Made by a program: the position numbers and the translations under genes. Of a stretch of DNA of 6,856 nucleotides, positions 1 through 5,754 are shown in pieces. Origin of the DNA: JBLHLB01 sp047618505 (lineage in GTDB: Bacteria > Planctomycetota > UBA1135 > GCA-002686595). The notes below the pieces were generated by a model. The model was not told the DNA's origin, did no database searches, and was given only the letters and a program-made list of their open reading frames with translations. Position 1 is the first letter of the stretch, and every line of letters starts with the position of its first letter. The stretch covers positions 1-6,856 of the forward strand of contig JBLHLB010000223.1 of the NCBI GenBank assembly GCA_047618505.1. Direction: 5' to 3'.

Positions 1-1
1 C

Positions 2-316
2 TCACTGTCGATACGCGAGGGATTCGAGACGATCATCGTTGAGACCGACATAGGGCTGATGTTCTCAGGCTTTCATGTCAGCGAGGACGACGACATCCTG
101 ATCCTCCGGGACACTGCCGGGGGCCAGGAGTTTGAGCTGTACAAGGATGAGCTCATCGATCGGGCAATCCTCGACCTCTCTCCCATGCCCATGGGGCTGG
201 TCAATCAGCTTTCAAGTCGCGATCAGTTCCTAGACCTTGTCAAGTTTCTGATGGAGGTCAACGAGGAGGGACCCACGCGCCAGGCTGAACTCAAGAAACA
301 AGCGATCGACAGGTAG
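2..316 (+). CDS. C-terminal end of a PVC-type putative heme-binding domain protein (5' partial)
   Basis: The frame is open from the first bases of the window to a TAG at 314-316, so the ATG at 59 is probably internal and this is the last 104 residues of a longer protein. The visible part resembles the C-terminal portion of the Pirellula/Verrucomicrobium-type putative heme-binding domain. It has a stretch of the 'GFETIIVETDIG' type, then a small beta-rich segment with 'SGFHVSEDDD' and 'LILRDTAGG', a charged 'YKDELIDR' turn, and the characteristic 'SPMPMGLVNQL' followed by an amphipathic helix 'FLDLVKFLMEV'. In that family the CxxCH heme motif lies N-terminal to this part, so it would be outside the window. 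Such proteins are usually large exported proteins of PVC bacteria, often with a beta-propeller or dehydrogenase-like region in front. The family call rests on pattern memory; heme binding cannot be seen here. Confidence 0.72.
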   Translation, partial: SLSIREGFETIIVETDIGLMFSGFHVSEDDDILILRDTAGGQEFELYKDELIDRAILDLSPMPMGLVNQLSSRDQFLDLVKFLMEVNEEGPTRQAELKKQAIDR

Positions 317-698
317 ACCTGGGGGGCTGGTTTGCTCGTCCTAATAGGGGAGTGATCGAGACGCTACCGAGGGTTTGCTCGGACCATGCAATTCCGACCG
401 GGGAAAACCACCTGTTGAGGTGTCGGCGCAGCGTCTGCCGAGCTTGCGCTCGGTGGTGTGCATCACCGATATTGTCGCGCTGCCTGGGGGAGCGGCCTGC
501 GCACTGGACTGGCCGGGGGGCTTGTGGTGGACGAGTCCGCAGGCTAGTTTCCAGTCAAAATGCACTTCAGGAGTGCGTACGGGATATTCGGTACCCACAG
601 TGGCGTTCTAGCGAGCTTCGATCGTCACAGAATTGCATGCCGACCGCATTCACGGGGCAGAGCGGCACGAGCCAGAGCCCCAAGCCCAATCAATAGCC
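317..698. other. Intergenic gap with no convincing gene
   Basis: This gap of about 380 nt separates the heme-binding-type gene from msrA. Short open frames exist on both strands (for example 375-611 on the plus strand), but none has a recognisable domain or a good ribosome binding site. One hairpin is visible: CCGAGC and GCTCGG pair around a TTGC loop, extendable with wobble pairs to arms at 435-443 and 448-456. It has no T-tract, so it is not a standard terminator. The msrA promoter should lie here, but no clear -35/-10 pair was recognised. Confidence 0.5.
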
Positions 699-1370
699 AT
701 GCTTGATTCACAACACACAACGAAGCGATCGATTCCTCCGATCGACAGGAACCCGCCCGAGAGGTTCGAGACCGCTACATTCGCCCTTGGCTGATTCTGG
801 GGCCCCGACTCCCAGTTTGGGAGTCTCCCCGGAATCATCAGGACGCGCGTTGGCTATGCAGGCGGTGAGTCGCGCAATCCCACGTATCACGACTTGGGCA
901 ATCATACCGAAACCTTGGAGGTGGACTTCGATCCGGCAAGTCTCGGCTTCTCCGAGATCCTCGACGAGTTCTTCAAGGCGCACAATCCCTTTGGCGCAGC
1001 GCGAGGGACGCAGTACATGACGGCGCTCTTCTGGCACGACGCGGAGCAGCTTGCCTCTGTAGAGAGCAGAGTCGCGCAGATGCAAGCAGAAGCCGGTGGC
1101 GCGCAAGTGACGACAAAGATCCTGGCCTTCGACGGCTTTCACCTGGCCGAGGACTATCACCAGAAGTACACCCTGCGACGCCATCGCGAGTTCGAGGCAG
1201 CGCTTCTCGATCTCTACCCCAACCTCCTCGAATTCGTGAACTCCACGGCTGCCGCGCGCTTGAACGGCTATTTGGCCGGGCACGGATCTCGCGCAGCGCT
1301 GGCGAATAACCTTCCAGAGCTTGGGCTCACCGACGCGGCTCAGGAAATGCTGCTCGCGCTTCGTCGCTGA
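699..1370 (+). CDS. msrA: Peptide methionine sulfoxide reductase MsrA, probable selenoprotein (Sec32 encoded by TGA 792-794)
   Basis: MsrA reduces methionine-S-sulfoxide in proteins and free methionine. Reading through TGA 792-794 gives 223 residues. The family landmarks appear in order: 'FALG-U-FWGPD' (Sec32 at the catalytic Cys of GCFW), 'RVGYAGG', 'NPTY', 'NHTET' with Glu71 as the likely general acid, 'GTQY' at 103-106 and 'AEDYHQKY' at 150-157. A helical extension of about 60 residues containing 'STAAARLNGYLAGHGS' follows. The frame on both sides of the TGA is MsrA-like, and the TTG at 894 would cut off the active site. ATG 699 is the only plausible start seen; it has no clear Shine-Dalgarno and the first 20 residues are not conserved-looking, so the start is moderately certain. 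The product contains no Cys, so no resolving thiol is present. selO follows after 16 nt. The alternative is a nonsense pseudogene, made unlikely by the hairpin after the TGA and the intact rest of the frame. Confidence 0.9.
792..794 (+). other. In-frame TGA, predicted selenocysteine codon
   Basis: This TGA is in frame with ATG 699 and with the rest of msrA (102 nt, 34 codons, before the TTG at 894). It replaces the Cys codon of the MsrA active-site motif GCFW, giving G-U-F-W. Cys-to-Sec replacement at a catalytic redox position is the usual signature of a selenoprotein, and Sec-containing MsrA proteins are known in other organisms. The gene ends with a separate TGA at 1368-1370. Confidence 0.88.
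795..834 (+). promoter_or_regulatory. Bacterial SECIS-like hairpin immediately downstream of the msrA UGA
   Basis: The 40 nt after the TGA fold back on themselves. The lower stem pairs 795-802 (TTCTGGGG) with 827-834 (CCCCGGAA), including one U-G wobble. A 4x1 internal loop (803-806 against 826) follows. The upper stem pairs 807-814 (GACTCCCA) with 818-825 (TGGGAGTC), a perfect 8 bp closed by the loop GTT (815-817), or AGTTT if the last A-U pair opens. Bacterial SECIS elements lie inside the coding region just after the UGA, with a small apical loop that has a G in its first two positions about 16-37 nt downstream. Here the loop begins 19-20 nt after the UGA. It would bind SelB to recruit Sec-tRNA. 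Pairing was found by eye, and no folding energy was computed. Confidence 0.85.
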
Positions 1371-1386
1371 GCGAAACAATCCTCAA

Positions 1387-2850
1387 ATGATTCGATTCGA
1401 AAACAGTTACGCGGTCGAGCTCGAAGGCCTGTATACCCCTTGGCAGGGTGACAAAGTGCCTGCTCCGGCCTTCGTCAAACTCAACCATGAACTTGCAAGC
1501 GAGCTTGGCCTCGACCCGGCGGACCTCGAAAGCCCGGAGGGTGCTGCGCTCCTCGTCGGCAGTCAATTGCCCGAGCACGCAACGCCCCTGGCGCAGGCCT
1601 ACGCCGGCCATCAGTTCGGCGGCTACTCGCCGCGCTTGGGCGACGGACGCGCATTGCTGATCGGTGAGCTGATCGATACCAACGGCACCCGCCGCGATCT
1701 GCACCTCAAGGGGTCGGGTAGAACTCCGTTCTCACGGGGAGGTGACGGGAAGGCTGCGATCGGCTCGGTCCTGCGCGAGTACCTCATTGGCGAATTCATG
1801 CACGCGGCCGGCATCCCTTCCACGCGCTCGCTCGCGGCTCTCACCACGGGCGAGACGATCATGCGCGAAGGCCCACTGCCGGGCGCCGTTCTCGCACGCG
1901 TGGCCTCGAGTCATCTTCGGATCGGCACATTTCAGTTCTTCGCGGCCTCGGAAGACGCCGAGAAGCTGCGCCGCTTGGCCGACTACACCATCAAGCGCCA
2001 CGACCAAGAGCTTCTGGATAGTGACGAGCCGTACCTGGGGCTCTTGCGGGCCGTCCTAGATCGGCAGGCCGCGCTGATCGCTAAGTGGATGGGACTCGGC
2101 TTCGTTCACGGAGTCATGAACACCGACAACACGACCATTTCCGGAGAGACCATCGACTATGGGCCCTGCGCCTTCATCGATGCTTTCGATCCCCGATCCG
2201 TCTTTAGTTCCATCGATGCCAATGCGCGGTATGCCTACGAGAACCAACCAGGGATCGCCCAATGGAACCTCGCGCGCTTCGCGGAGACGCTCCTCTCCTT
2301 GATCGAACCGGCTGATCCGGAGCAAGCGATACCGGCGGCCACCGCGGTCCTGGAGGAGTTCCCCCGACGCTACGAAGGCTACTGGCTAGAGGTGATGCGA
2401 GCCAAGCTCGGGCTCGCTCGTCCCGAGCCGGACGATCGCCAATTGATCGACGAGCTCCACAGCCTTATGGCGTCTCAACAGATGGACTTCACCGGTTTGT
2501 TCCGCAGTCTCTCCGCGGTCACGCGGGGTGACAGGAAAGCGCTATACGACCTGGTCGAACAGACCGGCGATCTGGACAAATGGCTCGCTCGTTGGCTCAC
2601 GCGCCAGGCAAGCGAAGACGTCGACCCTCAAGAACGAGCCGCCGCCATGGACCGCGTCAACCCGCTCTATGTGCCCCGCAACCACAAGGTAGAAGAAGCA
2701 CTCGAGGCAGCGGTTGCCGGGAACTTCACGCCTTTCGAGACGCTCTTGCAACTGCTCATTAAGCCACACACCAAGATCGACGGCCGTGATGATTTCACAC
2801 AACCGGCTCCCAGCGGTTTTGGTCCGTACATGACCTACTGCGGCACCTGA
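1387..2850 (+). CDS. selO: Protein adenylyltransferase SelO (YdiU/UPF0061 family)
   Basis: SelO is a pseudokinase-fold enzyme that transfers AMP from ATP to Ser, Thr or Tyr of target proteins and is linked to oxidative-stress control. The ATG at 1387 gives 487 residues, close to the usual length of about 480. Visible motifs are 'AYAGHQFGGYSPRLGDGRA' near 70-89, 'HLKGSGRTPFSRGGDGKA' at 106-123 (nucleotide-binding lysine and glycine/arginine-rich loop), 'HGVMNTDN' with Asp247 as the probable catalytic base and Asn248, and 'DYGPCAF' with Asp257 as the DFG-like metal ligand. The spacing from Asp247 to Asp257 matches the family. The protein ends in Cys-Gly-Thr, with Cys485 third from the end, where animal SelO carries selenocysteine; here the codon is TGC, so this is a Cys form. 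It starts 16 nt after msrA, suggesting cotranscription. The upstream TTG at 1321 lies inside msrA and is not favoured. Confidence 0.95.
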   Translation: MIRFENSYAVELEGLYTPWQGDKVPAPAFVKLNHELASELGLDPADLESPEGAALLVGSQLPEHATPLAQAYAGHQFGGYSPRLGDGRALLIGELIDTNGTRRDLHLKGSGRTPFSRGGDGKAAIGSVLREYLIGEFMHAAGIPSTRSLAALTTGETIMREGPLPGAVLARVASSHLRIGTFQFFAASEDAEKLRRLADYTIKRHDQELLDSDEPYLGLLRAVLDRQAALIAKWMGLGFVHGVMNTDNTTISGETIDYGPCAFIDAFDPRSVFSSIDANARYAYENQPGIAQWNLARFAETLLSLIEPADPEQAIPAATAVLEEFPRRYEGYWLEVMRAKLGLARPEPDDRQLIDELHSLMASQQMDFTGLFRSLSAVTRGDRKALYDLVEQTGDLDKWLARWLTRQASEDVDPQERAAAMDRVNPLYVPRNHKVEEALEAAVAGNFTPFETLLQLLIKPHTKIDGRDDFTQPAPSGFGPYMTYCGT

Positions 2851-3015
2851 ATCGTCGTTCCCTCTGGTACTTCGTCCATCGTTTGCGGTAGAGCGCTCGT
2901 GGGTCAGGAAAGTTCCGACCGATGAAGGAAGCAGCTGAAGTGTGGGAGCGACCCCCCACAGGGTCTGAACAGGCACAGAGTCTCTTCGGGCTATCTGAGT
3001 TGGATTGACGTAGGA

Positions 3016-3032
3016 TCACCCTTGCGGGGTGA
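3016..3032. repeat. Small hairpin in the 298-nt gap before the antiporter gene
   Basis: TCACCC (3016-3021) pairs with GGGTGA (3027-3032) around the loop TTGCG. The rest of the gap (2851-3148) shows no convincing gene and no riboswitch I recognise. The hairpin has no T-tract. It could be part of the leader of the antiporter mRNA or a weak end of the selO transcript, but the sequence does not decide. Confidence 0.35.
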
Positions 3033-3148
3033 ACCGATCATCACCACCGACTGGTCACCTGGGCGGAAGGCGAAGTGGCAAGCACCGCAGAGCCGACGAC
3101 CGGTGTCATCGCGCTCGACCTCTTTCCCTGAGTCTACAAGTAACCGTC

Positions 3149-4792
3149 GTGGACATCTGGCAAGTACTTCTCGATGTGGTGATCCTCCTGGGGGTTGGAG
3201 CGCTCCTCGGTGGCCTCTTCGAGCGCCTGCGTCAGAATGCAATTATCGGCTACTTGCTCGCTGGAGCACTGCTCGGGCCGAACGTGCTGCATCTCATCGA
3301 CAGCGGAGATGAGGTTCTTGCGCTCTCTGAGCTTGGAGTGGCGCTGCTGCTCTTCACCATCGGATTGGAATTCTCATTGGCGCGGCTGCGCGGCATGGGG
3401 ATGCTGGCATTGGGGAGCGGTACGGTCCAGGTGGTGGGCACCGCGGCTATCGGCGCTGGGATAGGCGCTATCGCAGGGCTCGGCACTGCCGGGTCGATTG
3501 CCTTCGGAGCGATCTGCGCCTTGAGCAGTACGGCCTGTGTGCTACGGGTCTTGACGGCACAGGGCGAAATCGAGAGCGTCCACGGTGACCGTGCGCTCGG
3601 GATCCTGCTGGTGCAGGACATGGCGGTGGTGCCCTTGGTGCTGATCGTGAGCGTTCTCTCGGAGGGGGGGTCGACACAGGAATTCGCCTGGGGCGTCCTA
3701 CGGACTGCTGGCATCGGCGTGGCGTTGGTCGGCGGTCTGTACTTGATCTTCTATCACATCGTTCCACGGCTTCTCGCGGCTGGTTCGATGCACTCCAACC
3801 GCGAAATCTCACTGCTGATCGCAATTGTGTCAGGCCTTGGGTCGGGGGTTGTCGCGCACATCGCCGGCGTTTCGCCGGCGCTCGGGGCCTTCGTGGCAGG
3901 CATGCTGCTTGCCGAGTCACCTTTTGCGACCCAAGTCCGTGCCGACGTGTCATCACTGAAGACACTGCTCCTAACGTTGTTCTTCACGGCGATCGGGATG
4001 TTGACAGACCCCGCCTGGATCGCCTCGAACGCTCTGCTTGTGGGATCGGCCGTCCTAGCGGTAGTGGTAGGCAAGACGGCCATTGTTTGGGTTGCGCTGA
4101 GGCTCTATGGCGCGCGTGGGCAGACTGCGCTTGCGGCTGGTCTCTGCCTCGGCCAACTCGGCGAGTTCTCCTTCGTACTCGTCGAGATCGCCCGCGGACA
4201 GATCTTGAGCGAACAGGCGTTCATGCTTGTCGTTTCCACAACAGTCATCACGATGGCCCTCGCTCCCTACTTCGTGAGCAATTCTCCAAAGCTCGCCGCA
4301 CGCTTTTTTCGCAAGAGTGCCTCGCTACGTCAAGAGGTGAGCGGGGAACCCGAGGCGGCCGGGAAGGTGATCGTCATCGGGTACGGCCCTGCCGGTCGCG
4401 CGGCTGCAGAACGCATTGCAGAACTGGGCTATCACATCGTGGTCGTTGACCAGAACCCATCGGCCACTCGGGACGCACGCAACCTGGGATATAGCGCCGT
4501 CACGGGAGACGCACATTATGCGGAGGTGCTTGATCACGCAGGCCTGCGAGGGGCCGTATGCGTTGTAATAACGGTGCCTGGGGCCGTAGCGGCGCTTCGG
4601 CTCGTGGGCGACGTGCGGTCTGGCGCGCCCGACGCTTTGGTCTTGGTGCGGGCTCGCTTCCATCGATCTATGGCCGAGCTACGCGCGGCAGGCGCGCACG
4701 TAGTCGTCGATGAGGAACACGAAACCGGTCGGCTGATTGCCAACGCCTATGAGGAGATCGTTCGCCAAGCGGCGCTGGATAAGCTGCCCTGA
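3149..4792 (+). CDS. Kef-type monovalent cation:proton antiporter (CPA2) with C-terminal RCK/TrkA-N domain
   Basis: This inner-membrane transporter of the CPA2 family exchanges K+ or Na+ for protons. From GTG 3149 it is 547 residues. About 12 hydrophobic segments fill residues 1-385, with 'YLLAGALLGPNVL' from residue 35, 'ELGVALLLFTIGLEFSLARL', 'LLVQDMAVVPLVLI' with the Gln156-Asp157 pair expected in the ion path, 'SPALGAFVAGMLLAESPF', 'FFTAIGMLTDP' and 'LGQLGEFSFVLVEIA'. A cytosolic Rossmann domain follows: 'KVIVIGYGPAGRAAAERI' from residue 406, with GxGxxG at 411-416 and an Asp at the end of the second strand ('VVVDQNP'), as in NAD-binding RCK/TrkA-N gating domains. No TrkA-C domain is visible. 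The frame is open to GTG 3029, but those 40 codons are Arg/Pro-rich and unlike a transporter N-terminus, so GTG 3149 was chosen; no good ribosome binding site supports either. Glutathione gating as in KefB/KefC is possible but not shown. Confidence 0.9.
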   Translation: MDIWQVLLDVVILLGVGALLGGLFERLRQNAIIGYLLAGALLGPNVLHLIDSGDEVLALSELGVALLLFTIGLEFSLARLRGMGMLALGSGTVQVVGTAAIGAGIGAIAGLGTAGSIAFGAICALSSTACVLRVLTAQGEIESVHGDRALGILLVQDMAVVPLVLIVSVLSEGGSTQEFAWGVLRTAGIGVALVGGLYLIFYHIVPRLLAAGSMHSNREISLLIAIVSGLGSGVVAHIAGVSPALGAFVAGMLLAESPFATQVRADVSSLKTLLLTLFFTAIGMLTDPAWIASNALLVGSAVLAVVVGKTAIVWVALRLYGARGQTALAAGLCLGQLGEFSFVLVEIARGQILSEQAFMLVVSTTVITMALAPYFVSNSPKLAARFFRKSASLRQEVSGEPEAAGKVIVIGYGPAGRAAAERIAELGYHIVVVDQNPSATRDARNLGYSAVTGDAHYAEVLDHAGLRGAVCVVITVPGAVAALRLVGDVRSGAPDALVLVRARFHRSMAELRAAGAHVVVDEEHETGRLIANAYEEIVRQAALDKLP

Positions 4793-5009
4793 TGCATACG
4801 CTGTCGCCTACCTTGTTGTTGCTCGACAACAGGACAGCCCCGTACGCGCCCTGCCCCGCTGTCATCGTGTGGTCCTATCTGGACAGACCTCCGCGACGCA
4901 GGTCCGTGTCGCCACCAAGCGGCGGTCCTTACGGGACATATGTTCGGCACTGACTCCTCGCGTGTCCATAGTCCTTGTTAAATATAGGGCCTCTTCGTAT
5001 CACGGAGCG

Positions 5010-5282
5010 ATGGAGACCGAAAGAGACGAAAGAAGCGCCCCCCTACGACTCACGCGGCGACAGCTTGCCGAGGCCGCGGGGATTGTCACCGCGGCCTGGG
5101 GCGTGGGCCAGGCGACAGGCTTAAGCGCCCAGGAAACAGACCAGCCCCCGCTAGATGCCAGCGGCAAGGTCATCCCGGGTTTCGAGGAAGCACAAGCTGA
5201 ACTGGGCGGGGAGAAAGTCTGACAGCCGTTTTCCGATAGAAAGCTCCGGGTCGGTATCGCTGGATACGGCCTTTGCAAAGAG
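5010..5282 (+). pseudogene. Truncated Tat-signal Gfo/Idh/MocA-type oxidoreductase N-terminus with in-frame TGA
   Basis: ATG 5010 has a Shine-Dalgarno-like GGAG at 5004-5007. The first 70 residues contain a twin-arginine signal ('LTRRQLAEAAG', Arg16-Arg17, hydrophobic run to about residue 38, likely cleavage after 'LSA') and a linker ending 'LGGEKV'. Then TGA 5220-5222 interrupts the frame. Beyond it the same frame reads 'QPFSDRKLRVGIAGYGLCK', the start of a Gfo/Idh/MocA NAD(P)-binding fold with its GxxGxG glycines. In planctomycete members of this family as I recall them, a Trp precedes this stretch, so the TGA looks like a TGG-to-TGA nonsense change. Resemblance stops at about 5279, after which unrelated sequence follows; the remaining 300 or more residues of the enzyme are absent. 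This is best read as a decayed remnant. A short expressed Tat-exported peptide ending at 5222 remains possible. Confidence 0.7.
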
Positions 5283-5453
5283 ATGAGCTTGGCACTGACC
5301 GGGAACACCGTAATCACCGGCACGATCCTCGAGCCCGACGGGACGATCCCTGCTGTCGCAGGTCAGGAGGTCACGGCGTACGACAAATTGGGTGAGGTCA
5401 TCGCCCGTACGATCTCGGTCGCGGGCGGGATGTACGTGTTGGTCATCCCCTAA
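5283..5453 (+). CDS. Short beta-rich fragment, possibly a carboxypeptidase-regulatory-like domain piece
   Basis: ATG 5283 opens 56 codons ending in TAA 5451-5453, in the same frame as the preceding oxidoreductase remnant. The peptide has a 'TVITGTILEPDGTIP' strand-turn, 'GQEVTAYDKLGEVIAR' and 'GGMYVLVIP', the rhythm of a carboxypeptidase-regulatory-like (transthyretin-type) beta sandwich. It stops about where the next strand of such a domain should begin, and the frame after the TAA still reads beta-like ('RNRYPVSLRHF'). It may therefore be a broken piece of a larger gene. AAAGAG directly abuts the ATG, too close for a normal ribosome binding site. Function is unknown and the domain assignment is tentative. 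Confidence 0.35.
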   Translation: MSLALTGNTVITGTILEPDGTIPAVAGQEVTAYDKLGEVIARTISVAGGMYVLVIP

Positions 5454-5529
5454 CGCAACCGGTACCCCGTCTCCCTCCGCCACTTCCATCCGAGCGGGTA
5501 TCTCCCAACAAGGGGGGAGCGATTAGACA

Positions 5530-5562
5530 GCGCGGGCCACGATGTGACATCGTGGCCCGCGC
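5530..5562. terminator. Strong GC-rich hairpin between convergent genes, terminator-like
   Basis: A perfect 15-bp stem pairs 5530-5544 with 5548-5562 around the 3-nt loop TGA (5545-5547). It lies between the plus-strand remnant ending at 5453 and the minus-strand gene ending at 5755, the usual place for a bidirectional terminator. The plus-strand flank has only a short TTT (5567-5569) and the minus-strand flank has no T-run, so classical Rho-independent termination is not certain. It could instead be an mRNA-stabilising or dispersed repeat hairpin. Confidence 0.6.
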
Positions 5563-5572
5563 CGCGTTTCAC

Positions 5573-5590
5573 TCAGTTCGGAGGAACTGA
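5573..5590. repeat. Second hairpin next to the terminator-like stem
   Basis: TCAGTTC (5573-5579) pairs with GAACTGA (5584-5590) around the loop GGAG. It lies 10 nt beyond the stronger stem, on the side facing the minus-strand gene, and no T-tract follows on either strand. It may assist the end of transcription. Confidence 0.4.
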
Positions 5591-5754
5591 CCGATCAGGA
5601 TTCGCAAAGCATTCGAAACGTGCCCTGAAGACGAAGATGAGGGGGCGGGCTCTCTCCGGCTGACCGACGATCAGCGCCGCCGCCTTCGCTCGTATGGGCC
5701 CGTAGGGAGCCCGATCGGTTCCACTTAGAAGAACTGCCGAAGCTCCTTCGAGTG

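Noticed and set aside
375..611. Plus-strand 78-residue frame in the gap before msrA
   Set aside because: No homology is recognised and there is no Shine-Dalgarno; overlapping frames of similar length exist on both strands.
763..773. GGTTCGAGACC resembling a tRNA T-arm, possibly tRNA-Sec
   Set aside because: The flanks do not form a T-stem, acceptor stem or anticodon arm, and the bases encode the N-terminus of MsrA.
894..1370. 158-residue MsrA from the TTG at 894 as a complete gene
   Set aside because: It would lack the catalytic GCFW and GYAGG segments, which are present in the same frame just upstream across the TGA at 792-794.
708..1379. Long 223-residue open frame on the minus strand opposite msrA
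   Set aside because: It is antisense to a clearly recognisable gene, has no domain I recognise, and is the sort of mirror frame that high-GC codon use creates.
4909..4920. 12-mer TCGCCACCAAGC repeated at 6845-6856
   Set aside because: About one such repeat is expected by chance in a window this size, and the flanks do not match.
4976..4987. AT-rich TTGTTAAATATA as a -10 region for the gene at 5010
   Set aside because: No matching -35 hexamer at proper spacing was found; base composition alone is weak evidence.
5220..5222. TGA as a second selenocysteine codon
   Set aside because: The expected residue is a Trp in a non-redox linker, no compact stem-loop lies 16-37 nt downstream, and the oxidoreductase is truncated soon after.
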